A stretch of DNA of 14,354 bases, from contig JAOOKL010000015.1 of assembly GCA_028408025.1 (NCBI GenBank), positions 1-14,354 of the forward strand, read 5' to 3'. The translations under genes and the position numbers were made by a program. Source of the stretch: Candidatus Pelagibacter sp. Lineage in GTDB: Bacteria > Pseudomonadota > Alphaproteobacteria > Pelagibacterales > Pelagibacteraceae. The notes under the pieces are model-generated. The model was given only the letters and a program-made list of their open reading frames with translations. It did no database searches and was not told where the DNA came from. The stretch's first letter is position 1. Every line of letters begins with the position of its first letter. This document shows, one piece after another, positions 9,198 to 14,354 of this stretch.

Positions 9198-9994
9198 AAA
9201 AATATAAATGGTTAGTACCTACATTATATATAATTTTTTTAATGTTACCGATCTATTGGTTAATTAATATGTCTTTTAAAACAACTACCGAGATCATAAA
9301 CACATATTCTTTATGGCCACAAAAGTTCACAACAGAAAATTATGTAAAAATTTTTACAGATAGCACCTGGTATATGGGTTACGTTAATTCAATAACCTAC
9401 ACAGTATTCAACACTGTAATTTCTGTTGCCGCAGCTTTACCAGCAGCTTACGCATTTTCTAGATATAAATTTTTAGGTGACAAGCATTTGTTCTTTTGGT
9501 TATTAACTAATAGAATGGCTCCACCAGCAGTTTTTGCTTTGCCATTTTTTCAGTTTTATTCTTCAGTAAATTTATTTGATACTCATATTGCAGTGGCACT
9601 ATCGCATTGTTTATTTAATATTCCTCTAGCAGTTTGGATTTTAGAGGGATTTATGTCAGCTGTTCCCAAAGAACTAGATGAAACAGCTTACGTAGATGGA
9701 TATTCGTTCGGCAGATTCTTTTTTAAAATTTTTGTTCCTACTATTGCAGCAGGCATAGGAATAACAATGTTTTTCTGTTTCATGTTTTCTTGGGTTGAGC
9801 TTTTATTAGCAAAAACACTTACAGCTACAGAGGCTAAACCAATAGCCGCGACAATGACTAGAACAGCTAGTACCTCAGGCTATGAACTTGGTTTATTAGC
9901 TGCAGCAGGAACTTTAACAATAATTCCAGGAGCAATTGTAATTTATTTCGTTAAGAATTATATTGCCAAAGGATTTGCAATGGGAAGGGTTTAA
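9194..9994 (+). CDS. glpQ: Glycerol ABC transporter permease GlpQ (MalG-like)
   Basis: Second inner-membrane subunit (266 residues, six predicted spans), pairing with GlpP. The N-terminus MKKYKWLVPTLYIIFLMLPI is the first span, followed by the MalG-like NMSFKTTTEI turn. The EAA loop is ELDETAYVDGYSFGRFFFKI (160-179). The product ends IAKGFAMGRV, typical of carbohydrate permeases of this class (LVRGLTAGAVK-like). The start overlaps glpP by four bases, and the stop shares a base with the next ATG. The name GlpQ here follows the rhizobial transporter, not the glycerophosphodiesterase. Confidence 0.88.
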   Translation: MKKYKWLVPTLYIIFLMLPIYWLINMSFKTTTEIINTYSLWPQKFTTENYVKIFTDSTWYMGYVNSITYTVFNTVISVAAALPAAYAFSRYKFLGDKHLFFWLLTNRMAPPAVFALPFFQFYSSVNLFDTHIAVALSHCLFNIPLAVWILEGFMSAVPKELDETAYVDGYSFGRFFFKIFVPTIAAGIGITMFFCFMFSWVELLLAKTLTATEAKPIAATMTRTASTSGYELGLLAAAGTLTIIPGAIVIYFVKNYIAKGFAMGRV

Positions 9995-10347
9995 TGTTTA
10001 CTAAGCTATATGCAGCTACTTGGGGTGATGTAGGCAAGGCAAAAGAAAAAGGTTTTTTTGATTTTGATTTATTTTCTTGGATGGCTTGGACATGGCAAAC
10101 AGCAGCTTTTTTCATTTTTATTGCTTTATGTATAACAGTAATGTTTATCTGGGAAAAAAAAGTACCTGGTGGATCACCAAGAAAAGGTATTTTAGGTTTA
10201 GATACAACTAGAGGTGATAGATTATTTGTTTCATTGCTAGGAAGTGCGTTTATTCACTTAGCCTGGTTAGGTATAGTAGGGAGTCTATTGTGGATAGCAT
10301 CGATTATTTGTGTTGCTTATTTTATTGTTGTATTTAAATACGTATAG
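9994..10347 (+). CDS. DUF2160 small integral membrane protein of the glycerol transporter operon
   Basis: 117 residues with about three membrane segments (around 29-52, 78-96 and 98-115). The core MAWTWQTAAFFIFIA, then TTRGDRLFVSLLGSAFIHLAW, matches my memory of DUF2160 proteins, which commonly sit beside glycerol ABC transporters. The N-terminal ~28 residues (including WGDVGKAKEKGFFDFD) precede the usual start of that domain. The ATG at 9994 is supported by its TAATG overlap with the glpQ stop. The function is not established. Conserved linkage to the permease genes suggests an accessory membrane subunit or assembly factor, which is inference. Confidence 0.82.
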   Translation: MFTKLYAATWGDVGKAKEKGFFDFDLFSWMAWTWQTAAFFIFIALCITVMFIWEKKVPGGSPRKGILGLDTTRGDRLFVSLLGSAFIHLAWLGIVGSLLWIASIICVAYFIVVFKYV

Positions 10348-10352
10348 CACAT

Positions 10353-11357
10353 ATGGTTAAAGTAGGAATTAATGGTTTTGGTAGAATAGGGCGGCTTATT
10401 TTAAGAGCTTTATTAGAAAATTATAAAGGAAAAATTGAAGTAGTAGGTATCAACGATCTTGGCTCTATAGAAGCAAACGCTCATCTAATAAAATTCGATA
10501 GTACACACGGTACACTAAATCATGATGTAAAAACAACTAAAGACGGTTTCCAGATAGGAGATCAAAATATCAAAGTTTTCGCTGAAAGAGATCCAGCTAA
10601 ATTACCCTGGGGGACAATTGGGGCAGATGTAGTTTTAGAATGTACAGGTTTCTTTTTAGACAAAAGTTCAGCTGGAAAACACATAGAGGCAGGGGCAAAA
10701 AAAGTAATTATATCTGCACCTGCTAAAGAAGTAGATTTTACTGTAGTTCAAGGGGTGAACAGTAAAAATTTAAAAAAAGAACACAATATAATATCTAATG
10801 GTTCTTGTACTACAAACTGTTTAGCGCCAGTTGCAATGGTTTTAGAAAATACTTTTGGTATTGAATATGGCTATATGACTACTATTCATAGTTATACAGG
10901 AGATCAAAAACTTTTAGATACTCTCCATAAAGATCTAAGAAGAGCTAGGGCTTCAGGAGATGCCATGATACCAACTTCTACAGGAGCAGCTAAAGCAATG
11001 AGTTTAGTATTACCAAGTTTAAAAGGTAAACTTGACGGGACAGCTATAAGAGTACCAACACCTAATGTATCTTTAATTGATCTTACTTTCGTGCCAAATA
11101 AAGACGTTACCTCGGAGAGTATTAATGAAGCTATGACCAAAGCATCTAATGGTGCTTTAAAAGGCATTTTAGCAACAAATTCTGCTCCTTTAGTTTCTAA
11201 AGATTTTAATCATAATCCACATAGTTCAATTTTTGATTTAACACAGACGCAGGTTATAAAAGGTAAATTCAGTAGAGTGCTCTCTTGGTACGATAATGAA
11301 TGGGGTTTCTCTAATCGAATGTGTGATACAGCCATTCAAATAGCTGGATTAATTTAA
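10353..11357 (+). CDS. gap: Glyceraldehyde-3-phosphate dehydrogenase, type I
   Basis: Interconverts glyceraldehyde 3-phosphate and 1,3-bisphosphoglycerate with a nicotinamide cofactor. The full length of 334 residues is normal. The Rossmann motif GINGFGRIGR is at 5-14, and IND at 33-35 gives the acidic residue that usually favours NAD. The catalytic Cys152 is in SNGSCTTNC, with partner His179 in TTIHSYTGDQ. The C-terminal SWYDNEWGFSNRM is intact. The start is five bases after the DUF2160 stop, so it probably belongs to the same transcript. This is the logical next step once glycerol has become triose phosphate; it could equally serve gluconeogenesis. No frame problem is present despite a seven-A run inside the gene. 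Confidence 0.96.
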   Translation: MVKVGINGFGRIGRLILRALLENYKGKIEVVGINDLGSIEANAHLIKFDSTHGTLNHDVKTTKDGFQIGDQNIKVFAERDPAKLPWGTIGADVVLECTGFFLDKSSAGKHIEAGAKKVIISAPAKEVDFTVVQGVNSKNLKKEHNIISNGSCTTNCLAPVAMVLENTFGIEYGYMTTIHSYTGDQKLLDTLHKDLRRARASGDAMIPTSTGAAKAMSLVLPSLKGKLDGTAIRVPTPNVSLIDLTFVPNKDVTSESINEAMTKASNGALKGILATNSAPLVSKDFNHNPHSSIFDLTQTQVIKGKFSRVLSWYDNEWGFSNRMCDTAIQIAGLI

Positions 11358-11386
11358 AAATTTTTAAGTTAATTTTAAAAGAGATG

Positions 11387-11563
11387 TTAAGATTTATTAA
11401 TAGTTTTTTCTGCTTCCTCTATCAACTTTAAAGTATTTGTAGGAATATCGTCTTTTTTATTGTGAATATGCGTTTGTTTTTTTATTATACTTTGTTGACT
11501 TTTTTTTACTTGTAACTCATCTACCGCATTTAAAATTTCATCGATACTATAAAGTTCTTTCAT
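11387..11563 (-). CDS. Small conserved-looking hypothetical protein (58 aa)
   Basis: On the minus strand an ATG at 11563 opens a 58-residue frame with no internal stop, ending in TAA at 11387-11389. It begins MKELYSIDEILNAVDELQVK and ends NTLKLIEEAEKTINKS. It is charged, soluble and mostly helical, with no cysteines or membrane segment. It fills almost all of the otherwise empty gap between gap and the FAH-like gene, and its composition looks like real protein rather than a shadow frame. It is divergent from the FAH-like gene, with only 45 bases between the two starts. There is no strong Shine-Dalgarno. I do not recognise a family; the function is unknown. Confidence 0.62.
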   Translation of the reverse strand: MKELYSIDEILNAVDELQVKKSQQSIIKKQTHIHNKKDDIPTNTLKLIEEAEKTINKS

Positions 11564-11569
11564 AATTTA

Positions 11570-11598
11570 TTACATTTTTTAAATTTTAATGTTATATT
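11570..11598 (+). promoter_or_regulatory. Candidate promoter for the FAH-like gene, short or leaderless transcript
   Basis: TTACAT (11570-11575) and TATATT (11593-11598) are 17 bases apart. A start about seven bases after the -10 would lie only about four bases before the ATG at 11609, giving a nearly leaderless mRNA. That agrees with the lack of a Shine-Dalgarno there. AT-rich background makes this tentative. Confidence 0.4.
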
Positions 11599-11608
11599 AA
11601 TAGTAATT

Positions 11609-12401
11609 ATGAAACAAATAAATAATAAAAAGTCTAAGATTGAGTTTCACGCACAAAAACTTACTAATGCTTTTTTGAAGAATAAGATAATATCTCCAAT
11701 TCCTGCTATTTATACGAAAAAATTAAAGCAAGCAAAAAAATTTAAAGATTTATGTGAAAGTAAAGTAAAAAAACCAGTAATCGGTTTCAAAGCAGGAGGA
11801 ACTGGTTTACCAATGTTAAAAAAACTTAAAGAAAAGGAACCGTTTTTTTGCAAAAGTTTATTCTCATAACTTTTTGAAAAATAATAAAAGTGTTAGGATA
11901 AATAAATATACACTAGGTATTGAATTAGAAGTTTGTTACAAAATAAAAAAAAATTTTTTTAATTACGAAAACAAGATAACAAAAAATAATATTAAAAAAT
12001 TTATTTCTCATATGGCTCCTTGTATTGAAGTGGTAGGTTATCGACAGAGGAAAAAAGGATTAAAAACTCTTGGAGACCTTTGTTCTGATTTTGGTGCAAA
12101 CGTTAAGTTTATTATTGGTCCTCAGAAAAAATTTAGTAATATTAAAATAAATAATCTAAAAACATCCATTTCTAATAAAAAATACAATCATTTTGTAAAC
12201 GGAAACACTAATACAGTATATATCAATCCTTTAAATTCTTTAAAATTTGTTTTAAATAAAATTTCACTTGAGAAAATTAAATTAAACAGAAATTTTTATG
12301 TTTTTACAGGCTCAACTGTCGGTGTTGTTCCTATAGCTGGCAAAGGTTTATATACTGGTAAAGTAGAGAAATTAGGTTCTGTTAAAACTAAAATAATTTA
12401 A
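11609..12401 (+). CDS. 2-keto-4-pentenoate hydratase / FAH-superfamily enzyme, frameshifted in the T-run at 11843-11849
   Basis: Cytosolic metal-dependent enzyme of the MhpD/XylJ branch of the fumarylacetoacetate hydrolase superfamily. The N-terminal part has PVIGFKAGGTG (family GFKIGLTS). In repaired numbering GIELEVCYKI supplies the metal ligands Glu105 and Glu107, and APCIEVVGYR supplies Glu140, the same spacing as in MhpD. The end, YVFTGSTVGVVPIAGKG then VEKLGSV, matches the family's TGSLTG...GLGSV pattern. The first frame stops at 11869. Dropping one T of seven gives EPFFAKVYSHNFLKN and links it to the second frame, for 263 residues against about 265 usual. The substrate is unknown and no aromatic-degradation genes are near. 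The stop overlaps the convergent gene's stop by three bases. Confidence 0.78.
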
Positions 12402-12613
12402 TTTGAAAGCAAATAGCCGCCTATAATTAAAGCTAAAACAGACAACCATATTTTTGCAGTTTTATAAATTTTACTTTTTTTCTCGTTTTCTACCTTTCTT
12501 TTTGAGTAAAAATATATATTTGTTTCACCGCTATTTCTAAATTTCGGCCTCATTGGAGAAGGTATTGTTTTATTTTGAATTGATTTGAATTTTTTTGGAT
12601 TAATTTGCAGCAT
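12398..12613 (-). CDS. Small single-pass membrane protein of unknown function (71 aa)
   Basis: The start ATG at 12611-12613 is preceded on its own strand by AAGG five bases upstream, a good ribosome binding site. The first 54 residues are basic and polar (including KFKSIQNKTIPSPMRPKFRN). One hydrophobic segment, IWLSVLALIIGGYLLSN, forms the C-terminus (about 55-71), so the protein is probably tail-anchored with its N-terminus in the cytosol. Its stop overlaps the stop of the convergent FAH-like gene. It is divergent from the iron-binding protein gene, and the Fur boxes lie 70-97 bases upstream of its start, so it might share iron control. I do not recognise a family. Confidence 0.65.
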   Translation of the reverse strand: MLQINPKKFKSIQNKTIPSPMRPKFRNSGETNIYFYSKRKVENEKKSKIYKTAKIWLSVLALIIGGYLLSN

Positions 12614-12682
12614 TATTTCCTTATTAAACCTATTTACCCTTACTTATCAACAACATTTACTACCAATGGGTGCGTCAATAAT

Positions 12683-12701
12683 GCTAATGATAATCATTCT
12701 C
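12683..12701. promoter_or_regulatory. Fur box 1 (upstream)
   Basis: GCTAATGATAATCATTCTC matches 17 of 19 positions of the classic Fur box GATAATGATAATCATTATC. It lies between the divergent small membrane protein gene and the iron-binding protein gene, with its centre 27 bases before that of the second box. Expected to bind Fe2+-loaded Fur and repress transcription. Confidence 0.85.
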
Positions 12702-12709
12702 ATTTTTAT

Positions 12710-12728
12710 GTTAATGATAATCATTATC
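12710..12728. promoter_or_regulatory. Fur box 2 (proximal)
   Basis: GTTAATGATAATCATTATC matches 18 of 19 positions of the classic Fur consensus. It ends 19 bases before the iron-binding protein ATG, so bound Fur would block the promoter or early transcription. Two near-consensus boxes eight bases apart suggest cooperative, tight repression when iron is sufficient. Confidence 0.9.
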
Positions 12729-12734
12729 AATAAA

Positions 12735-12740
12735 AAGGAA
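12735..12740 (+). promoter_or_regulatory. Ribosome binding site of the iron-binding protein gene
   Basis: AAGGAA lies seven bases before the ATG at 12748. It decides this start over the in-frame alternatives and lies just after Fur box 2. Confidence 0.75.
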
Positions 12741-12747
12741 AGAAAGT

Positions 12748-13764
12748 ATGAAAAAAACATTAATATCAATATTTACATTTTTTCTATTTACAGGAAGCTT
12801 ATTCGCTAACGAAGTAAATATATTTAGTGCAAGACATTATGACTCAGATGTTCAACTTTATCAAAAATTTACAACTAAAACTGGAATTAAGGTAAATGTT
12901 GTTTCTGGAAAATCAGGTGCTCTGGAAAAAAGAATTGTAGAAGAAGGCGCTGATAGTCAAGCAGATTTATATATAACTGCTGATGCTGGAAGATTAGGTG
13001 CGTTTAGTAGCAACTTACAAGGCGGTCTTGTAAGCGACACTATAAAATCAGTTGTTCCAAGTAATTTCAGAACATCTAAATGGGTTGGAATAGCTAAAAG
13101 AGCTAGAATAGTTTACTTCGCACCCGAGAGAGTGAGTGGCGCAGAACTAGCAGGGTTAACTTATGAAAGTCTAGCTGATCCGAAATGGAAAGGAAGATTA
13201 GTTATCAGAGCTTCAAATAATATTTATAACCAGTCACTTGTAGCTTCATTAATTAAAAATAATGGGAAAGGCAAAATTGCAAAGTGGTCAGAAGGAATGG
13301 TTTCAAATATGGCTAGATCTCCAAAAGGAAATGATAGAGCACAAATTCTTGCAGTAGCAGCTGGAGAAGCTGATATTGCTGTTGCTAATACATATTATCT
13401 AGCTTTGATGTTATCTGGTAAAAAAGGTCCAGAACAACAGGCAGCAGCTAAAAAAGTAAAACCATTTTTCCCAAACCAAGATGGAAGAGGAACGCATATG
13501 AACATAAGTGGTGCTGGTTTAGTAAAAGGGGCACCTAATAAAGCAAATGCAATTAAATTAGTAGAATTTTTACTAAGTGAAGAAGCACAAAATCATATAG
13601 TAAATAATACTTTTGAATATCCGATGATTGCAGGAGTTTCTCCACATCCATTAATAGTAAATATGGGATTAGATTTTAAACAAGATCTTAAAACTAAAGT
13701 TGTTAATTACGGAAAAAGACAAGCTGATGCTTTGGAAGTAATGACTGCTGCAGGTTGGAAATAG
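12748..13764 (+). CDS. fbpA: Ferric iron ABC transporter substrate-binding protein (FutA/FbpA family)
   Basis: Periplasmic Fe3+-binding protein, 338 residues. The signal peptide is MKKTLISIFTFFLFTGSLFA, with cleavage likely after residue 20 before NEVNIFSARHYD. Candidate ligands are all present: His30 and Tyr31 in SARHYD, Tyr160 in NNIYNQ, and the pair Tyr216-Tyr217 in NTYYLAL. This is the tyrosine-rich site of FutA-type proteins. The gene is intact and ends AAGWK. It has a good ribosome binding site and two near-consensus Fur boxes just upstream, so it should be induced under iron limitation. The permease gene follows after a small gene. It is also known as sfuA or futA in different lineages. 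Confidence 0.93.
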   Translation: MKKTLISIFTFFLFTGSLFANEVNIFSARHYDSDVQLYQKFTTKTGIKVNVVSGKSGALEKRIVEEGADSQADLYITADAGRLGAFSSNLQGGLVSDTIKSVVPSNFRTSKWVGIAKRARIVYFAPERVSGAELAGLTYESLADPKWKGRLVIRASNNIYNQSLVASLIKNNGKGKIAKWSEGMVSNMARSPKGNDRAQILAVAAGEADIAVANTYYLALMLSGKKGPEQQAAAKKVKPFFPNQDGRGTHMNISGAGLVKGAPNKANAIKLVEFLLSEEAQNHIVNNTFEYPMIAGVSPHPLIVNMGLDFKQDLKTKVVNYGKRQADALEVMTAAGWK

Positions 13765-13783
13765 TTTAACGTTTGTTAATAAT

Positions 13784-13960
13784 ATGAGGCGGACAAATAA
13801 AAAAGTAATTAATTTGAATAAATTAAAGACTGGTTGTTCGCCTTGTATGGAACAAGCAAATATAATGGAAAAAAAAATCTCAAAAAGAAATATTTCAGAG
13901 ATAAACAATAGAGAATTTAAAACAATTGTATCTTCATTATTTAAAAAAGATAAAGTTTGA
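13784..13960 (+). CDS. Small CxxC protein between the iron-binding protein and permease genes (58 aa)
   Basis: The frame begins MRRTNKKVINLNKLKTGCSP and ends SSLFKKDKV before a TGA. It is basic and has only two cysteines, as CSPC (residues 18-21), a pattern able to bind a metal or cycle as a disulfide. The second half is a likely helix. There is no signal peptide or membrane segment, so it would be cytosolic. The start is 19 bases after the fbpA stop with no clear ribosome binding site; an in-frame TTG at residue 11 is an alternative start. Its place inside an iron-regulated operon suggests an iron-related role, but I recognise no family and the frame is short enough that chance cannot be excluded. 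Confidence 0.5.
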   Translation: MRRTNKKVINLNKLKTGCSPCMEQANIMEKKISKRNISEINNREFKTIVSSLFKKDKV

Positions 13961-13971
13961 CGTCAAGATCT

Positions 13972-14010
13972 CTGGCTTAAATGTAAGCTTTATAAAGGCG
14001 CTTTAACCAG
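13972..14010 (+). other. Hairpin-forming intercistronic element before the iron permease gene
   Basis: CTGGCTTAAA (13972-13981) pairs with TTTAACCAG (14002-14010) over nine base pairs with one bulged C. The loop contains a second inverted repeat centred on CTTTATAAAG (13988-13997). There is no T-run, so it is not a standard terminator. It may stabilise the upstream mRNA or uncouple permease from binding-protein expression. Function is inferred from position only. Confidence 0.4.
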
Positions 14011-14032
14011 GAATTTAAAAAAATAGCAGCTT

Positions 14033-14354
14033 ATGACAAAATATAACATTTGGTTTTTTAGTTCATTTTTTATTGCTTTAATAGTTGCATTACCAATTAT
14101 TACTATATTTTTAAGTTTTTTTTCAGAAACAAGTAATTATTTTACATTGCTCAAAAATACATTTCTTTTTGATTATATAAGCAATTCTTTGACTATTCTT
14201 ATATCAGTTTTAACTATTACTTTTTTACTAGGTACTATTTCGGCATACTTTATCTCTTTTTATGAATTTCCATTATGTAAATTCTTTAGTTGGGCTTTAA
14301 TTTTGGCGTTTGCAATACCTGGATATATTTTTGCTTTTTCAATAATAGCTTTTT
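14033..14354 (+). CDS. fbpB: Ferric iron ABC transporter permease, N-terminal part (3' end outside window)
   Basis: The first 107 residues of an inner-membrane permease, cut by the window end. Spans are visible at about 7-29, 50-77 and 86-107. The segment DYISNSLTILISVLTITFLL followed by GTISAYFISFYEFPLCKFF and WALILAFAIPGYIFAFSII matches the N-terminal region of FbpB/SfuB-type permeases (DYLANTL...TRYDFPGR...LPLAIPAYVLAY from memory). The ATG at 14033 is the first start after an in-frame TAG at 14024-14026; no strong ribosome binding site is seen. It should form the Fe3+ importer with the binding protein encoded upstream and an ATPase that would lie beyond the window. Confidence 0.85.
   Translation, partial: MTKYNIWFFSSFFIALIVALPIITIFLSFFSETSNYFTLLKNTFLFDYISNSLTILISVLTITFLLGTISAYFISFYEFPLCKFFSWALILAFAIPGYIFAFSIIAF

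Noticed and set aside
10904..11167. An 87-residue minus-strand open frame inside gap
   Set aside because: It is antisense to the conserved GAPDH catalytic domain and has no family features.
11358..11386. A/T-only inverted repeat after gap as a terminator
   Set aside because: The stem has no GC pairs and such repeats are frequent by chance in this DNA. The gap is too short and AT-rich to support a call.
12585..12809. A 74-residue plus-strand open frame rich in Ile, Leu and Met
   Set aside because: It runs through both Fur boxes and the start of the iron-binding protein gene in another frame. Its composition comes from the repeated operator sequence, and it has no ribosome binding site.
13669..13908. 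A 79-residue minus-strand open frame across the end of the iron-binding protein gene
   Set aside because: It overlaps a certain gene and the CxxC frame, and is Phe/Ile-rich as expected from A-rich coding on the other strand.

Overview
The window is very AT-rich, with tight gene packing, ATGA/TAATG overlaps, A-rich coding and few strong ribosome binding sites. Protein character and gene content suggest a streamlined marine alphaproteobacterium of the SAR11 / Pelagibacterales or HIMB59 (AEGEAN-169) type. That is inference from style and content; there is no rRNA or marker gene here.

Layout: (a) 3-839, the C-terminal part of a TrkH-like potassium transporter, cut by the window start. (b) 841-4314, a head-to-tail block of an NAD(P)-dependent glycerol-3-phosphate dehydrogenase (gpsA), a secreted SHOCT-domain protein of unknown function, and glycerol kinase (glpK). 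(c) 4411-10347, a complete GlpVSTPQ-type glycerol ABC transporter: binding protein, terminator hairpin, two ATPases, two permeases and a DUF2160 membrane protein. (d) 10353-11357, glyceraldehyde-3-phosphate dehydrogenase. (e) 11387-12613, three accessory genes: a 58-residue protein on the minus strand, a 2-keto-4-pentenoate hydratase / FAH-like enzyme, and a 71-residue membrane protein on the minus strand. (f) 12683-14354, an iron-uptake locus with two near-consensus Fur boxes, a FutA/FbpA-type Fe3+-binding protein, a 58-residue protein with a CxxC motif, and the start of the iron ABC permease, cut by the window end. No stretch longer than 300 bases lacks a gene.

Blocks b-d read as one pathway: glycerol is bound and imported, phosphorylated by GlpK, oxidised to dihydroxyacetone phosphate by GpsA, then enters triose-phosphate metabolism at GAPDH. 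No glpD, glpF or glpR is visible. The soluble GpsA appears to replace the membrane flavoprotein GlpD seen in rhizobial glp operons. The two ATPases are complementary: GlpS lacks the H-loop histidine and GlpT lacks the LSGGQ signature, so one of the two ATP sites should be degenerate.

Five genes (gpsA, the SHOCT gene, glpK, the binding-protein gene and the FAH-like gene) are each broken once. In every case there is one extra base at an A or T homopolymer, and the reading continues intact in the next frame to a sensible end. This looks more like homopolymer sequencing error than gene decay. Transcriptional slippage on poly(A) is the more exciting alternative and can be tested. I annotate each of these genes over its full repaired span.
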